Source of the DNA: Microbacterium gallinarum
GTDB taxonomy: Bacteria; Actinomycetota; Actinomycetes; Actinomycetales; Microbacteriaceae
Direction: 5' to 3'
Assembly: GCF_014837165.1 (NCBI RefSeq)
Contig: NZ_JACSPM010000004.1
Coordinates: forward strand, 275,149-339,148
DNA length: 64,000 nucleotides
Under the pieces are notes generated by a model, which ran no database searches, was not told the DNA's origin, and worked only from the letters and a program-made list of their open reading frames with translations. Position numbers and translations under genes: made by a program. Positions 63,642-64,000 of the stretch are shown here, one piece after another; within the stretch, counting starts at the first letter, position 1; every line of letters starts with the position of its first letter.

Positions 63642-64000
63642 CCACCACCGCCACGACTGCCCGCGAGCGGATGCTCCTCGCCAAGGAGGCCTCCCGGAGT
63701 GTCGGGCTCCTCAGCGACACCGCCAAGCGCGACGCCCTCGAAGCCATCGCGCGAGGGATCGAGAGCGCCACCGGCGAGATCGTCGCCGCGAACGCCGAGG
63801 ACCTCGAGCGCGGGCGCAGCGCCGGACTGTCGGTCGCGCTGCAGGATCGCCTGCGGCTCGACGAGCCGCGTGTCGCCTCCCTCGCCGCGGCAGTGAGGGA
63901 GGTCGCCGAACTGCCCGACCCCGTCGGCCGCGTCCTCGACACCCGGACCCTCGCGAACGGCGTCGCGCTGACGAAGGTGGCCGTGCCGTTCGGCGTCGTG
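63638..64000 (+). CDS. proA: Gamma-glutamyl phosphate reductase, 3' truncated by window edge
   Basis: Reduces gamma-glutamyl phosphate to the semialdehyde using NADPH, the second proline step. 121 codons are visible of roughly 420. The N-terminus ARERMLLAKEASRSVGLLSD and the segment IVAANAEDLERGRSAGLSVA and LRLDEPRVASLAAAVREVAE are characteristic. NGVALTKVAVPFGVV starts the nucleotide-binding domain. The catalytic Cys lies beyond the window. ATG overlaps the proB stop by 4 nt (ATGA). Confidence 0.96.

Overview
The window is a gene-dense, very GC-rich actinobacterial chromosome segment. It most resembles Microbacteriaceae, probably Microbacterium. The basis is codon use, leaderless promoters, an ileS translational T-box, paired ClpP proteases, and the order ileS-folC-ndk-rne/rng-rplU-rpmA-obg-proB-proA. 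The genus is an inference, because no 16S rRNA gene lies here. No phage, insertion sequence, CRISPR array or other mobile element is visible. Both ends cut genes: ettA at the left and proA at the right.

Layout: 0-7 kb carries ettA, two acyl-CoA thioesterases, an FAD dehydrogenase, a truncated haemoglobin and an MscS channel. 7-11 kb is a minus-strand ABC exporter plus two-component system. 11-15.8 kb holds pepN and a SulP transporter with an ArsR-type repressor. 15.8-20.8 kb holds coproporphyrin ferrochelatase, rpiB, a Nei-type glycosylase, a PaiB-like flavoprotein and an amidohydrolase. 20.9-24.5 kb is a multicopper oxidase with its own two-component pair, followed by dps. 25-29.7 kb holds an OafA-like acyltransferase, a gamma-carbonic anhydrase, an alpha/beta hydrolase, tRNA-Gly and an NTF2-like protein. 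29.7-34.7 kb is the protein quality-control block: tRNA-Pro, tig, a TPR protein, clpP1, clpP2 and clpX. 34.8-42.5 kb is the accessory stretch: a broken epoxide hydrolase, a hotdog protein, an alpha/beta hydrolase-LuxR fusion, an M3 peptidase, and a repressor/small-protein/MFS operon. 42.5-51 kb holds valS, a pentapeptide-repeat protein and a peptide-type ABC importer. 51-64 kb is housekeeping: T-box-ileS, folC, ndk, VKOR, rne/rng, rplU-rpmA, obg, proB and proA.

Regulation is the most informative part. Many genes have a TANNNT -10 hexamer only 6-8 nt before the start codon and no Shine-Dalgarno sequence, so they are probably leaderless. Three regulator genes carry inverted repeats over their own -10 (ArsR/SulP, TTGCAAAG array, LuxR fusion). 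In three places a TAG stop codon doubles as the first bases of the next promoter's -10. The rne/rng leader contains a possible leaderless 64-codon upstream ORF. A 17-nt T-box-identical core sits away from any aminoacyl-tRNA synthetase at about 11.0 kb. I found no clear undescribed multi-gene system; the novelty is mostly in cis-regulatory architecture and the LuxR fusion.
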